From: Pseudonocardia sp. MH-G8
GTDB lineage: Bacteria > Actinomycetota > Actinomycetes > Mycobacteriales > Pseudonocardiaceae
Direction of reading: 5' to 3'
NCBI RefSeq assembly: GCF_002262885.1
Contig: NZ_NKYF01000036.1
Coordinates: 24,294-88,293 of the forward strand
DNA: 64,000 nucleotides
Positions 9,808 to 17,637 of this stretch are shown here, in pieces. Both the position numbers and the translations under genes were made by a program. Within the stretch, counting starts at the first letter, position 1. Each line of letters opens with the position of its first letter. Below the pieces are notes generated by a model. That model made no database searches. It was given only the letters and a program-made list of their open reading frames with translations, and had not been told where the DNA came from.

Positions 9808-9835
9808 GTTATGTCGGGAGTCTCCGACATGTCAA
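9808..9835 (-). promoter_or_regulatory. ArsR-SRPBCC promoter with operator in the spacer
   Basis: On the minus strand TTGACA (9835-9830), 16 nt and CATAAC (9813-9808) form a promoter. Its spacer is an inverted repeat, ATGTCGG-N6-CCGACAT (9811-9830). The -35 hexamer overlaps the TGA of the upstream MHS transporter gene, so the ArsR unit is separately controlled although it lies 32 bp behind that gene. Confidence 0.6.
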
Positions 9836-11193
9836 TGATTTCCGACGCGTTCTGCGACTGCGCCGGCCACGACCTCCGGTGCCGTGGCCGCATCGCGGTC
9901 GAGTGTCTCGGGCAGGTACGCGGTGCCGACGAGCCCGATGATGCTGAGCGCGACGAGGTACCCGACCACGAGCCACGGCGTGCCGCCCGCGATCGACACG
10001 AGCCAGGTCGCGACGAGCGGCGCGGTGCCGCCGACGAGGGCGGCCGGGATCTCGCGCGAGATCGCGATGCCGCTCCAGCGCAGGCTGGTGGGGAAGATCT
10101 CGGCGAGCATGGCGGCGGAGACGCCGATCGTGGCGCCCTGGATCACCGCGAGGCCGAGCACCAGCCCCAGGCCGACGAGGACCGGGGCCTCGGTCAGGTA
10201 GAGCAGGAACATCGGGAAGGCGAACAGGATCCCGAAGACGGCCGCGCCGAGCAGCACCGGCTTGCGCCCGATCCGGTCCGCGAGCCTGCCGAACAGCAGG
10301 GTGGCGGGGATCGTCAGCAGCTCGGCGACGATGAGGCCGACGAGCATCGCGGTGGGGTCCAACGCGAGGGTCCCGGTCGTGTACGAGATCGAGAACGTCT
10401 GCACGACGTAGACCCACGGCAGCACGAACGTGAACAGCGCCATCGCAGGCAGCAGCACCCGCCAGTGCGAGCGCACGACCTCGACGAGCGGGGCCCGCTG
10501 CACGTCGCCGGACTGCGCAGCGGCCTCGAAGGCCGCGGTCTCCTTGACCCGCAGCCGGAAGTACATCGCGAGCGCGACGATCGCGATGCTCGCGATGAAC
10601 GGGATGCGCCATCCCCACGCGAGGAACACCTCGCGCGGCAGCAGGCCGCTGAGCAGCGCGAACGTGGCCGTGGCGAGCGCCATCCCGACGTAGACGGCCG
10701 CACCGGGGAAGCCGGCGGTGAAGGCGCGGTGCTGCGTGCGGGCCGACTCGCCCGCCATGGTCATGGCGCCCGCGAACTCGGCACCGGCACCGGCCCCCTG
10801 GAACAGGCGCAGGAGGATCAGCAGCACCGGCGCCCACACGCCGGCGACCTCGGCGGTGGGCAGCAGGCCGATGAGCGTGGTGGCGAGGCCCATCGTGAGC
10901 AGGGTGACCAGCAGCGTGCCCTTGCGGCCCAACCGGTCGCCGAAGTGGGCGAAGACGAGACCGCCGACGGGGCGGGCCACGAAGCCGACCGCGAACGTGG
11001 CGAAGGCGCCCAGCATGCCGGCCAGGCCCCCGCTGCCGAAGAACAGCGGGGCGAAGACGAGAGCCGAGGCGAGGCCGTAGAGGGTGAAGTCGTACCACTC
11101 GATCACGGTTCCGGCCGAGCTGGCGATGATCGCGTGCCGTCGCTGTCGGGGTGAGTCGAGACCGGCTCGGTCGATGTCGTGCTGGGCTGCCAT
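9832..11193 (-). CDS. MHS family MFS transporter (metabolite:H+ symporter)
   Basis: 453-residue, twelve-helix proton symporter. The start TVIEWYDFTLYG and loop motif FGDRLGRKGTLL are characteristic of the metabolite:H+ symporter family (proline/betaine ProP, shikimate ShiA, alpha-ketoglutarate KgtP), as are the RLFQGAGAGAE helix-4 motif and the second RLADRIGRKPVL motif. AAAGGAGT lies seven bases before the ATG. It diverges from the PucR-type regulator, so it probably takes up a carboxylate used by the HMG-CoA reductase/CoA-transferase operon, although it might serve another route. Confidence 0.88.
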   Translation of the reverse strand: MAAQHDIDRAGLDSPRQRRHAIIASSAGTVIEWYDFTLYGLASALVFAPLFFGSGGLAGMLGAFATFAVGFVARPVGGLVFAHFGDRLGRKGTLLVTLLTMGLATTLIGLLPTAEVAGVWAPVLLILLRLFQGAGAGAEFAGAMTMAGESARTQHRAFTAGFPGAAVYVGMALATATFALLSGLLPREVFLAWGWRIPFIASIAIVALAMYFRLRVKETAAFEAAAQSGDVQRAPLVEVVRSHWRVLLPAMALFTFVLPWVYVVQTFSISYTTGTLALDPTAMLVGLIVAELLTIPATLLFGRLADRIGRKPVLLGAAVFGILFAFPMFLLYLTEAPVLVGLGLVLGLAVIQGATIGVSAAMLAEIFPTSLRWSGIAISREIPAALVGGTAPLVATWLVSIAGGTPWLVVGYLVALSIIGLVGTAYLPETLDRDAATAPEVVAGAVAERVGNH

Positions 11194-11310
11194 GACACTC
11201 CTTTGTGCGGCCGGACGAAGCCCGGGGCCGGACGAGCGCGCTCAGGCTAGCCAGCGGAATCGGCAACCTACATGTGCCAACATCACATGGATTTGCCGTC
11301 TTGATGAGTG

Positions 11311-11320
11311 ATGTGCACAT
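11311..11320. promoter_or_regulatory. Short palindrome in the MHS/PucR divergent promoter region
   Basis: ATGTGCACAT is a perfect 10 bp palindrome midway between the divergent starts (11193 and 11353). A related ACATGTG occurs at 11270-11276. It could be the regulator's site, but it is short and unproven. Confidence 0.25.
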
Positions 11321-11352
11321 ACGTGATCCTGGTCCGGACAAGGGGAGGCCGA

Positions 11353-13287
11353 ATGCCCGACGACGTGCGTGTCGCCGCGACCGCGACGCTGGTGGACGCG
11401 ACGCTCGGCGACAGCAGCGTGAGCCCGCGCGAGCTGGCCGCCGCGCTCGAGGAGCTCGGGGTGGGCGGGGCGGACGGCGTGCGCCTCGCCGAGCAGGTGC
11501 AGCGCGCGCACCGTGAGCACGGGCGGATGCGCCGCCGCGAGCACGAGCTGGCCGCGCTGTTCTCGAGCGCCCGCGAGCTCGCGGAGGTGCGCGACAGCGT
11601 CGCCCTGCTCGACCGGCTCGTGAAGCGCGCCCACGAGATGATGGGCAGCGACGTCACCTACCTCTCGGAGTTCGACCCGCAGACCCGCGAGCTGCAGGTC
11701 ACCACCACGAGCGGCTCGGTCAGCCCCGCCTTCCAGCGCCTCCGGGTGCCGGCCGGGCGGGGTCTCGCGAGCGTCATCGTCGAGACCCGCAGCGCCCGGT
11801 GGGCCGCCCGGTACGGGGACTACCGGCAGGACCGCCACGAGCCGGGCATCGACGACGCGGTCGCGGCGGAGGGCATCGTCTCGTTGCTCGGCGTGCCGAT
11901 GCTCTCCGGCGACGCGGTGCTGGGCGTGCTCTTCGTCGCCACGCGGGAGGAGCACGCCTTCACCCCGGAGCAGATCGCCCTGCTCTCGGCACTGGCCGAC
12001 CACGCGTCGGTGGTGCTGCAGACGGCGCGCACGCTGCGCAGCCTGCAGCGTTCCGAGGACGAGGCACGGCGGGCGCTCGAACGCCTCACCGATCACCTCG
12101 CCGAGCGGGACCGCGCCAACACCGTGCACCAGGAGCTCGTCCACGCCGTGCTCGCGGGCGGCGGGTTCGCCCCCGTCGCCCAGACGCTCGCCTCCGCGCT
12201 GGGGCGCCCGGTCGCGGTCGTCGACGAGCACGAGCGGATGATCGCCGCGGCCGGCCTGCCGCTGCCGGGGTCGATGCTCGATCTCGACGCCGCGGCCGGC
12301 GCCGCGCTGGAGGAGAGCCGCGGCTCGGGCCACTGCGTGCGGGTGGAGGGTGTCGCCGGACTCCACGCGGTCGCCGCGCTGGCCGCGGGATCGCAGCACT
12401 TCGGGGCGGTGCTCCTCGGCGAGGGCGAGTTCGCGCTGGGGCCGGTCGACCGCCGCACGGTGGAGCGCGCGGCGCAGGTCGGAGCGCTCCTCGCGCTGCA
12501 ACAGCAGGCTGTCGCGGAGGCCGAGCGCCGGGTGCAGAGCGAGCTGGTCGGCGACCTGCTCGACGCCGTGCCCGAGCGCATGGGCGACGTCGAGCGCCGC
12601 GCCCGGCGGCTCGGGGTACGGCTCGACGAGCTCGACACGCTGGTGCTCTTCGCGGTGCCGGGGGAGCAGCGTTCGGCCGCCGCGCGCGTCCTCACCCCGC
12701 TGATCGACGAGGGCGCGCTCGTGGGCGAGTACCAGGGATTCGTCGTGGCGGCGCTCGCGGCCGACCGCGTGCGGGCCGACGCGGGTGATCTCCGCGACCG
12801 CATCTCGCGGACGATCGCCGCCCCGGTGCTGGCGGTGTCGGCGCCGCGCTCCCCGAACGCGCTTCCCGCCGCGTTCCGCACCGCGATGCGCACCGCACGG
12901 CTGCTGGCCGCGCTGGAGGTCGACGACGCCACCGTGGCCACCGACGACTACCTGCCGTACTCGGCGGTGTTCGACACGGACGCGCGCACGCTGCGCTCCT
13001 TCCTCGACCGCACGATCGGCGCGGTGCGCCGCTACGACGCCGATCGCGGCGCCGAGCTGGCGGGCACGCTGCGCGCCTTCGTGCACGCCAACGCGAGCCC
13101 GACCCGCACGGCGCGGGCGCTGAACTTCCACACCAACACGATCCTGCAGCGGCTCGACCGGCTCGGCCGCATCCTGGGTGAGGACTGGCGGGACGACGAG
13201 AAGCTGTTCCGCATCTCGCTCGCGGTCCGGCTCGACGAGCTGCTGGAGCGCCTCCAGCGCGCCGACTCCGCGCGTTTCGATGGGTGA
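11353..13287 (+). CDS. GAF domain and PucR-type helix-turn-helix regulator
   Basis: 644-residue activator of the PucR/CdaR class. Residues about 75-240 form a GAF sensor domain (VALLDRLVKRAHEMMGSDVT to the VLGVLFVA strand); the middle resembles the CdaR GGDEF-like domain; the C-terminal 65 residues hold the PucR helix-turn-helix (TLRAFVHANASPTRTARALNFHTNTILQRLDRL). Family members sense a pathway substrate and activate adjacent catabolic genes. The ATG at 11353 has GGGAGG nine bases upstream; the frame extends to 11308 without support. It is followed by the HMG-CoA reductase operon on the same strand and diverges from an MHS carrier, both likely targets. Confidence 0.85.
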   Translation: MPDDVRVAATATLVDATLGDSSVSPRELAAALEELGVGGADGVRLAEQVQRAHREHGRMRRREHELAALFSSARELAEVRDSVALLDRLVKRAHEMMGSDVTYLSEFDPQTRELQVTTTSGSVSPAFQRLRVPAGRGLASVIVETRSARWAARYGDYRQDRHEPGIDDAVAAEGIVSLLGVPMLSGDAVLGVLFVATREEHAFTPEQIALLSALADHASVVLQTARTLRSLQRSEDEARRALERLTDHLAERDRANTVHQELVHAVLAGGGFAPVAQTLASALGRPVAVVDEHERMIAAAGLPLPGSMLDLDAAAGAALEESRGSGHCVRVEGVAGLHAVAALAAGSQHFGAVLLGEGEFALGPVDRRTVERAAQVGALLALQQQAVAEAERRVQSELVGDLLDAVPERMGDVERRARRLGVRLDELDTLVLFAVPGEQRSAAARVLTPLIDEGALVGEYQGFVVAALAADRVRADAGDLRDRISRTIAAPVLAVSAPRSPNALPAAFRTAMRTARLLAALEVDDATVATDDYLPYSAVFDTDARTLRSFLDRTIGAVRRYDADRGAELAGTLRAFVHANASPTRTARALNFHTNTILQRLDRLGRILGEDWRDDEKLFRISLAVRLDELLERLQRADSARFDG

Positions 13288-13418
13288 TTCGCCCACGAGA
13301 TGAGCCAAAGCGTGGGGGAGTAGCCCATGCTGTGGCGATGCCGTGCTGGATACGTTGCGTCCGCGGGTGCGCGGAGATGCCGGTGCCGAGGCCGGCCCGC
13401 ATCCGCGGAGGAGGATCA

Positions 13419-14699
13419 GTGGCGATCAACAGCCGCCTGTCCGGCCTGCGGGACTCCAGTCCCCGGGAACGTCGCGCGATCGTGGTGCGCAACGCCGGCA
13501 TCGACGCGTCGGCCCTCGACGTGCTCGAGCCCGGAGCCGGACTCGGCGTCGAGCAGGCCGACCACATGATCGAGAACGTGCTGGGCGTGATCGGGATCCC
13601 CGTCGGCGTCGCCACGAACCTCACGGTGAACGGCCGCGACTACCTCGTACCCATGGCCACCGAGGAGCCGAGCGTCGTCGCCGCCGCCTCCAACGCCGCA
13701 CGGATGGCCCGCGGGCTCGGCGGCTTCACGACCTCGGACACGGGCAACATCATGATCGCCCAGATCCAACTGGTCGACGTCGTCGATCCCGAGGGCGCCC
13801 GGATGCGGGTGCTGGAGGCGCGCGCGGAGCTGCTCGCGCTCGCCGACGCGCAGGACCCGGTGCTGGCGGGCCTCGGCGGCGGGGCCCGCGACCTGGTCGT
13901 ACGCCTGGTGCCGACCCGCCTCGGGGTGCACGTGGTGGTGCACCTGCACGTCGACGTGCGTGACGCCATGGGCGCCAACGCCGTCAACACCATGGCCGAG
14001 GCCCTCGCGCCGCGCCTGGGAGAGCTGGCCGGCGCCCGGTCGCTGCTGCGCATCCTGAGCAACAAGGCCGACCAGCGGCTCACCCGTGCGCGGGCCGTGT
14101 TCGACCGGGAGCTGCTCGGCGGACAGCAGGTGGTCGACGACATCGTGCTGGCGAGCGCCTTCGCGGAGGCCGATCCCTACCGGGCCGCCACCCACAACAA
14201 GGGGATCATGAACGGCATCACGGCCGTCGTGCTCGCCACCGGCAACGACAGCCGTGCCGTCGAGGCGGGATGCCACTCCCACGCCGCGCGCGCCGGCAGC
14301 TACACGGCGCTCTCGCGGTTCGAGCGCGCCGCCGACGGCAACCTGGTGGGCACGCTGGAGGTCCCGCTGGCGGTGGGTCTCGTGGGCGGCGCGACCCGGG
14401 CCCACCCCGCGGCGCAGGCGGCCGTCGCGCTGCTCGGCGTGCAGAGCGCCACCGAGCTCGCCGCGGTCGTCGCGTCGATCGGGCTCGCCCAGAACCTCGC
14501 CGCCTGCCGCGCTCTCGCGGCCGAAGGCATCCAGCGCGGGCACATGACACTGCACGCCCGCACCATCGCCGCGTCGGCGGGCGCCACGACCGACGAGATC
14601 GGCCGGGTCGCCCAGCGCATCGTCGACGACCGGCGCATCCGCCTGGAGCACGCGCAAGAGGTGCTCGCCGAGTTGCGGGCGGGGAGGATCTCGCCATGA
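13419..14699 (+). CDS. mvaA: Hydroxymethylglutaryl-CoA reductase, class II (degradative type)
   Basis: 426 residues, matching the usual class II length of about 428. In degradative organisms it oxidises mevalonate with CoA and NAD+ to HMG-CoA. Signatures are PMATEEPSVVAAASNAARMA with the catalytic glutamate (E82/E83), DAMGANAVNT, K261 in NKGIMNG, D277 in TGNDSRAVEAG, and H375 in GHMTLHAR. The K-D spacing (16) and D-H spacing (98) are those of the Pseudomonas mevalonii enzyme. GTG start behind GGAGGAG. The CoA-transferase gene overlaps its stop, so it belongs to a three-gene unit. No HMG-CoA lyase or mevalonate-pathway kinase is nearby, arguing against isoprenoid synthesis and leaving the route incomplete. 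Confidence 0.92.
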   Translation: MAINSRLSGLRDSSPRERRAIVVRNAGIDASALDVLEPGAGLGVEQADHMIENVLGVIGIPVGVATNLTVNGRDYLVPMATEEPSVVAAASNAARMARGLGGFTTSDTGNIMIAQIQLVDVVDPEGARMRVLEARAELLALADAQDPVLAGLGGGARDLVVRLVPTRLGVHVVVHLHVDVRDAMGANAVNTMAEALAPRLGELAGARSLLRILSNKADQRLTRARAVFDRELLGGQQVVDDIVLASAFAEADPYRAATHNKGIMNGITAVVLATGNDSRAVEAGCHSHAARAGSYTALSRFERAADGNLVGTLEVPLAVGLVGGATRAHPAAQAAVALLGVQSATELAAVVASIGLAQNLAACRALAAEGIQRGHMTLHARTIAASAGATTDEIGRVAQRIVDDRRIRLEHAQEVLAELRAGRISP

Positions 14700-15934
14700 C
14701 CGCCCCCGACCCCGACCTGCTCGCCCCGACCGCAGGCGCCCTCGCCGGCGTGCTGGTCCTCGACCTCTCCCGGGTGCTCGCGGGACCGTATGCCGCGCAG
14801 ACCCTCGCCGATCTCGGCGCGACCGTCATCAAGATCGAGAATCCGGCCGACCCGGACGTCGCGCGCAGCTTCCCGCCGTACCTTCGCGCAGGCGACGAGG
14901 AGTTCAGCGGCTACTACGGCCAGTACAACCGCGGCAAGCTCGGACTCGCCCTCGACCTCGCGAGCGAGGAGGGCAAGCAGGTGCTCAAGGAGCTCGTGGC
15001 GAAGGCCGACGTGCTGGTCGAGAACTTCCGGCCCGGCACGATGCAGAAGCTCGGAGTGGGCTACGAGGTCCTCGCCGCGATCAACCCGCGGCTGGTCTAC
15101 GCGGCCATCTCGGGGTTCGGGCAGACGGGTTCGCGCAGCAGGCGCCCGGCCTTCGACAGCACCGCGCAGGCCGCGGGCGGGCTGTGGTCGATGAACGGGT
15201 ACGCCGGGCAGGGGCCGGTGCGGGTGGGCGTGACCATCGGGGACCTCTCGGCCACCCTCTTCGGGGTGATCGGCACCCTCGCGGCGCTACGGCACGCCGA
15301 GCGCACCGGGCAGGGCCAGCTGGTGGACGTCGCGCAGACCGACAGCGTGCTCGCCATGACCGAGACGGCGGTCGTCGACTACACGGTGGAGGGCAAGGTC
15401 GCCGCCCCCGCGGGCAACGAGCACGCCTGGGTGCGGCCCTACGAGCTCTTCCCCTGCGCGGACGGCCAGGTCTTCTTCGCGGGGTACACCGACAAGCTGT
15501 GGCGGGCCAGCTGCGAGCTGTTCGGCACCCCCGAGGCCGCGACCGACCCCGAGATCGACACGATGCGCAAGCGGTTCGACAAGCAGGTGTACGAGCGGCG
15601 GGTCAAGCCGCTCATCATCAGCTGGTTCGCCGGGCGCACGCGCGCCGACCTCGAGGAATCGGCAGGCGACGTCATCCCGCTCACCGCGGTGAAGGACGTC
15701 GGCGAGGTCGTCGACTTCCCCGGCACGGCCGAGCGGGAGATGGTGGTCGAGGCCGACTACGGCGAGCTGGGTGCGCTGCGGATGTTCGGCCAGCCGATCA
15801 AGCTGACGGCCACGCCCGCCGATCCCGCGCGGGTCGCCAACCGCATGGGGGAGCACACGGACGTCGTGCTCGGCGGGCTGCTCGGCTACGAGCGGGAGCG
15901 GATCGACGGCCTGCGCGCCCGCGGGGTGGTCTGA
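14696..15934 (+). CDS. Family III CoA-transferase (CaiB/BaiF)
   Basis: 412-residue class III CoA-transferase that moves CoA between carboxylic acids without a ping-pong thioester intermediate on the donor side. The N-terminus has the Rossmann-like DLSRVLAGPYAAQTLADLGA motif; LVENFRPGTM and the catalytic aspartate in VDVAQTDSVL follow. The start ATG overlaps the HMG-CoA reductase stop (ATGA), with GGAGG before it. The hydratase gene follows after one base. By context the acceptor could be HMG, methylglutaconate or another branched C5-C6 dicarboxylate, as for SUGCT-like or mesaconyl-CoA transferases; this is inference. Confidence 0.9.
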   Translation: MTAPDPDLLAPTAGALAGVLVLDLSRVLAGPYAAQTLADLGATVIKIENPADPDVARSFPPYLRAGDEEFSGYYGQYNRGKLGLALDLASEEGKQVLKELVAKADVLVENFRPGTMQKLGVGYEVLAAINPRLVYAAISGFGQTGSRSRRPAFDSTAQAAGGLWSMNGYAGQGPVRVGVTIGDLSATLFGVIGTLAALRHAERTGQGQLVDVAQTDSVLAMTETAVVDYTVEGKVAAPAGNEHAWVRPYELFPCADGQVFFAGYTDKLWRASCELFGTPEAATDPEIDTMRKRFDKQVYERRVKPLIISWFAGRTRADLEESAGDVIPLTAVKDVGEVVDFPGTAEREMVVEADYGELGALRMFGQPIKLTATPADPARVANRMGEHTDVVLGGLLGYERERIDGLRARGVV

Positions 15935-15935
15935 C

Positions 15936-16754
15936 ATGGCGATCACGCGCACCGACGTGCTGGCGACCCGACCCGCCGCCACGTACCGCGACACCTTCGC
16001 GCCGACGGTGCCGGAGCCGGGCCCGGGGGAGCAGCTGCCCCCGGGATGGGAGGGCCTGTACTTCCCCTTCGACACGCCGTTCGCGGCGCTGCGGCCCGAC
16101 GGCTCGCCCGCCGTCGACGGCGTCCTGCCCGAGTTCGGGCTGCCGCGGCGGATGTACGCGGGTGAGGACACCGTGTTCCACCGCCCGCTGCGCTTCGGTG
16201 ACGAGGTCGGTCGGACCACGCGCCTCGGCGAGGTGGCGAAGAAGGAGGGACGGCGCGGGCGGCTCGTCTTCGCCGATGTGGTGCGCGAGTACCGGGTCGG
16301 CGGGGAGCTCGCGATCGAGAGCACCTGGCACGACGTCTTCCTCGAGAAGTCCACCGGCGACGAACCGCCGCGCGCCGCTGCCGCCCCGGACGTGGAGCCG
16401 GACTGGCGGGAGCCCGTCCAGCTCGACTCGCGCCACCTCTTCCGCTTCTCGGCACTCACCTTCAACACCCACCGCATCCACTACGACCGGGACTGGGCGC
16501 GCGAGGTCGAGGGCCTCGACGACCTGCTCGTCCACGGTCCCCTCACCCGGATGCTGCTGCTCGACGCGGCAGTGCGCCACGCCCCGGGCGCGCGGCCGGC
16601 CGCCTACACGTTCCGCGCGCTGGCACCCGTGCTCGTCGACACGCCGTTCACCATCGCCGGCCACGACGAGGACGGCGTCACCGAGGTGTTCGCGCTCGAC
16701 CGGGAGGGTGCGCTGCTGGCCAGAGGGCGGGTGACCTGGCAGGACCCCGGCTAG
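15936..16754 (+). CDS. HTD2/FAS1-like MaoC hotdog dehydratase (mesaconyl-C4-CoA hydratase type)
   Basis: 272 residues with a double hotdog fold related to Chloroflexus mesaconyl-C4-CoA hydratase and mitochondrial HTD2. The N-terminal repeat has MYAGEDTVFHRPLRFGDEV; the C-terminal repeat has the catalytic-type FNTHRIHYDRDWA followed by LVHGPL, the asparagine/histidine pair of MaoC hydratases. It would hydrate an enoyl-CoA or dehydrate a 3-hydroxyacyl-CoA. Being directly behind the CoA-transferase, it probably acts on the CoA ester formed there; a 3-methylglutaconyl-CoA/HMG-CoA step would fit the reductase upstream. Its stop overlaps the convergent IclR stop. Confidence 0.85.
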   Translation: MAITRTDVLATRPAATYRDTFAPTVPEPGPGEQLPPGWEGLYFPFDTPFAALRPDGSPAVDGVLPEFGLPRRMYAGEDTVFHRPLRFGDEVGRTTRLGEVAKKEGRRGRLVFADVVREYRVGGELAIESTWHDVFLEKSTGDEPPRAAAAPDVEPDWREPVQLDSRHLFRFSALTFNTHRIHYDRDWAREVEGLDDLLVHGPLTRMLLLDAAVRHAPGARPAAYTFRALAPVLVDTPFTIAGHDEDGVTEVFALDREGALLARGRVTWQDPG

Positions 16755-17566
16755 AGGAGCTGCCCGCGCAGATCCTCGACCGCGTCGCGCAGCGCGGTGA
16801 GCATCGGGCCGAGCATCGTGGCCCGGTCGACGCGGTCGGTGCCGGCGCCGACGTTCAGCGCGGCGACGGTCACGCCGTCCCACCGGCGCAGCGGCACGGC
16901 GACGGACTGGAAGCCGCTCTCGGCCTCCCGGTCGACGTAGGCGAACCCGTCGTCGCGCACCTGGTGGACGATGCGGCGCAGGGCGTCCTTGTCCGTGACG
17001 GTGTGGAGTGTCGCCGCCGTGGGATGCGCGTCGGCCAGGAACGCGTCGAACGCGTCATCGTCGAGCGCGGCGAGCAGCACCCGGCCGAGCGCCGAGTGCA
17101 GGGCCGGCAGCCGGTAGCCGACGCCCACCCCGAGGTTGATCAGCTGGTTCGGTGCGGCCCGGGCGATCATCACCACCTCGTCGCCGTCCAGCACGGCGAC
17201 GCTGACGCTCTCCTGCACCGCGGCGCAGAGCCGTTCGCACAGTGGCTGGAGCACGGCGCTGCCCGTGTTGGACGTGAGGTAGGCGGTGGCGAGCCGCAGG
17301 ACGCGCGGGGTGAGCTCGTGCATGCGCCCGTCCTGGGTGAGGTAGCCGAGATGCACGAGTGTGGCGACGGTCCGGCGCACCGTGGCCCGCGGGAGGTCGA
17401 CGGTGCGCGCGACGTCGGCGATGGTCATCCGGCGGTGGGCGTCGTCGAACGCCTGCAGCACGCGCAGGCCCCTGGCCAGTGCCTCGGAGAAGTCGCCGGG
17501 CTCGACGCCTGGCGGCAGCGTGCGGGCGGCGCGGGCCGCCGCGTCCTGCGCGTTCAACCGTCCCAT
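16751..17566 (-). CDS. IclR family transcriptional regulator (PcaR/PobR-like)
   Basis: 271-residue IclR-type regulator. Winged helix at residues 28-95 (ARGLRVLQAFDDAHRRMTIA, then DLPRATVRRTVATLVHLGYL), effector domain after it (AVQESVSVAVLDGDEVVMIA, LPALHSALGRVLLAAL, RDDGFAYVDREAESGFQSVA). The pattern is that of the beta-ketoadipate regulators PcaR/PcaU/PobR, which sense aromatic or dicarboxylic ligands. The ATG at 17566 has GGGAGGTG upstream. It diverges from the Rieske oxygenase gene across a 20 bp inverted repeat, so it very likely controls the oxygenase and ligase genes. Confidence 0.92.
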   Translation of the reverse strand: MGRLNAQDAAARAARTLPPGVEPGDFSEALARGLRVLQAFDDAHRRMTIADVARTVDLPRATVRRTVATLVHLGYLTQDGRMHELTPRVLRLATAYLTSNTGSAVLQPLCERLCAAVQESVSVAVLDGDEVVMIARAAPNQLINLGVGVGYRLPALHSALGRVLLAALDDDAFDAFLADAHPTAATLHTVTDKDALRRIVHQVRDDGFAYVDREAESGFQSVAVPLRRWDGVTVAALNVGAGTDRVDRATMLGPMLTALRDAVEDLRGQLL

Positions 17567-17581
17567 CGAGGGCACCTCCCT

Positions 17582-17601
17582 GCTATCGTCCCGACAATAG
17601 C
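17582..17601. promoter_or_regulatory. Probable IclR operator
   Basis: GCTAT-N10-ATAGC is an inverted repeat (GCTATCGTCC and CCGACAATAGC halves) centred between the divergent IclR and Rieske starts, 16 bp from the IclR ATG and 37 bp before the oxygenase ATG. Size and position are typical of IclR sites. Confidence 0.55.
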
Positions 17602-17637
17602 GAACTACTGGGCGATAACCGAACACCGGAGGCGACG

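Noticed and set aside
13419..14699. First reading as a ring-opening amidohydrolase
   Set aside because: MATEEPS, DAMGANAVNT, NKGIMNG and GHMTLHAR with correct spacing identify class II HMG-CoA reductase.
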